6,651 bases of DNA, from positions 1 through 6,651 of the forward strand of contig JAKBCQ010000150.1 of assembly GCA_021807585.1 (NCBI GenBank), given 5' to 3'. The notes under the pieces were generated by a model. That model saw only the letters and a program-made list of their open reading frames with translations, was not told where the DNA came from and did not search any database. The translations under genes and the position numbers were made by a program. Shown in pieces: positions 6,198-6,651 of this stretch (position 1 is its first letter; every line of letters starts with the position of its first letter). The stretch is from Planctomycetota bacterium. Lineage in GTDB: Bacteria; Planctomycetota; Planctomycetia; Isosphaerales; Isosphaeraceae.

Positions 6198-6480
6198 AGC
6201 GCCTTGAGATCACGGAGGAAATCGCAACCTCCTCCTCAAGATCCTCACGCCCAGGAGTCGTTCTCGCGGGAGAGCGAACGACATCCTCGGCGCCGCTCAA
6301 GCAACGACAGTTTATCATCCAGCGCCGCCGATTGCGACCGGATTCAAGACGACCACACAAGGTGGCACGCGTTTGATCATCTGCGATCACAAGACTACTC
6401 AAAGGGCGCTTCTCGCTTCAGAAGAAAAAGGTCTTCCCCAGATGATCCGACGGGAAGCGTGCCCGCGTTACGATCCGATA
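6118..6480. other. Long 5' leader of the TPR-CHAT gene
   Basis: There are about 360 bases with no recognisable protein. On the minus strand the TPR-CHAT frame stays open back to a TTG at 6402, but the encoded residues are Arg/Ser-rich without family resemblance. The region holds a strong purine-rich GAGGAGGAGG (6237-6228), a possible hairpin pairing GGAGG (6232-6228) with CCTCC (6218-6214), and the possible leader ORF at 6114-6197. If the promoter is in the AT-rich block at 6481-6560, all of this would be transcribed but mostly untranslated. Confidence 0.45.
6214..6232 (-). promoter_or_regulatory. Possible hairpin hiding a Shine-Dalgarno-like sequence
   Basis: In the minus-strand RNA GGAGG (6232-6228) can pair with CCTCC (6218-6214) across a 9-base loop. 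The GGAGG is part of GAGGAGGAGG, the strongest ribosome-binding-like sequence in the leader. A GTG in the TPR-CHAT frame follows directly after CCTCC, but 14 bases from GGAGG, which is long. Whether ribosomes use this site is unknown. Confidence 0.25.
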
Positions 6481-6560
6481 ATTCTTGATTTAATAAATCT
6501 GTTAATATAATTTTTACATAAATAATTTTTGTAACTTTATCTATCATACACATTTAAAGA
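6481..6560. promoter_or_regulatory. AT-rich intergenic block, probable promoter region with a dyad
   Basis: About 80 bases are overwhelmingly A+T, in strong contrast to both flanks. The block contains an inverted repeat TTACA-N11-TGTAA (6514-6534). On the plus strand there is a perfect TATAAT (6506-6511), with TTGATT (6485-6490) only 15 bases before it. On the minus strand several TA-rich words such as TATATT could serve as a -10 for the TPR-CHAT gene. The exact promoter cannot be fixed by eye. Confidence 0.4.
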
Positions 6561-6577
6561 CGGCGCACGGGGTCGTC

Positions 6578-6651
6578 GTGGATTCTCGCACGCTCAACAT
6601 AATGTTCGCCGTTATGGAGAAGAGACGCCGACGCCGACGTCATCATCGATC
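6578..6651 (+). CDS. Undecided partial ORF at the right edge (possible divergent gene)
   Basis: From GTG 6578 the plus frame is open to the window end (24 codons). A GGGG lies five bases before the GTG, and in-frame ATGs follow at 6602 and 6614. The peptide contains NIMFAVMEK followed by six Arg and two His. Its position beyond the AT-rich block would fit a divergently transcribed gene. The competing reading is a minus-strand gene whose last 32 codons end at TAA 6556-6554, with residues HNGEHYVERARIHDD near its C-terminus and somewhat more GC at third positions. I recognise neither, and the window is too short to decide. Confidence 0.2.
   Translation, partial: MDSRTLNIMFAVMEKRRRRRRHHR

Noticed and set aside
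6118..6402. A 95-residue N-terminal extension of the TPR-CHAT protein starting at TTG 6402
   Set aside because: The residues are Arg/Ser-rich without domain resemblance, and a hydrophobic signal-like segment begins exactly at ATG 6117. It is kept only as an open question in the findings.
1..6651. Cyanobacterial origin suggested by GCGATCGC (HIP1-like) words
   Set aside because: Full GCGATCGC octamers are few (for example near 2713 and 3907); the excess is of GATC/CGATCG generally. Gene content also does not point to cyanobacteria.

Overview
The window is GC-rich with sharply AT-rich islands. Every recognisable gene lies on the minus strand, so transcription runs right to left. The content is a very long TPR-CHAT protein, a soluble FHA-GGDEF protein and a sugar phosphate isomerase/epimerase-like protein. 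This combination, with spaced and independently terminated genes, fits a planctomycete-like bacterium. That assignment rests on gene content and style only and is tentative.

Layout from right to left along transcription. Positions 6554-6651 hold an undecided open frame cut by the window edge. Positions 6481-6560 are a very AT-rich block that probably carries promoters. Positions 6118-6480 form a long leader containing a possible 27-codon leader ORF whose TGA overlaps the next ATG. Positions 2362-6117 encode a 1251-aa protein with a short hydrophobic N-terminus, 14 tandem TPR units of about 42 residues, a helical linker and a C-terminal CHAT (caspase-like) fold. Positions 2027-2361 hold a candidate terminator and then a candidate promoter. 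Positions 1055-2026 encode a 323-aa FHA-GGDEF diguanylate cyclase. Positions 763-1054 hold a second candidate terminator and a leader/promoter region. Positions 1-762 encode the first 254 residues of an AP-endonuclease-2/xylose-isomerase-like TIM barrel protein, cut by the left edge.

The most notable observation is that the CHAT domain keeps its fold-level motifs but appears to have lost both catalytic residues: Ser1058 stands where the His should be and Val1147 where the Cys should be. It reads as a pseudoprotease fused to an unusually regular TPR scaffold. The FHA-GGDEF protein, by contrast, keeps its phosphothreonine-binding signature, its GGEEF active site and its RxxD product-inhibition site.

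The three main genes look like separate transcription units, because terminator-like hairpins and promoter-like sequences lie between them. I see no strong evidence that they form one pathway. Two compositional features run through the whole window: GATC is heavily over-represented, and AT-ending codons occur in clusters inside otherwise GC-rich genes. I found no RNA gene, CRISPR array or insertion sequence.
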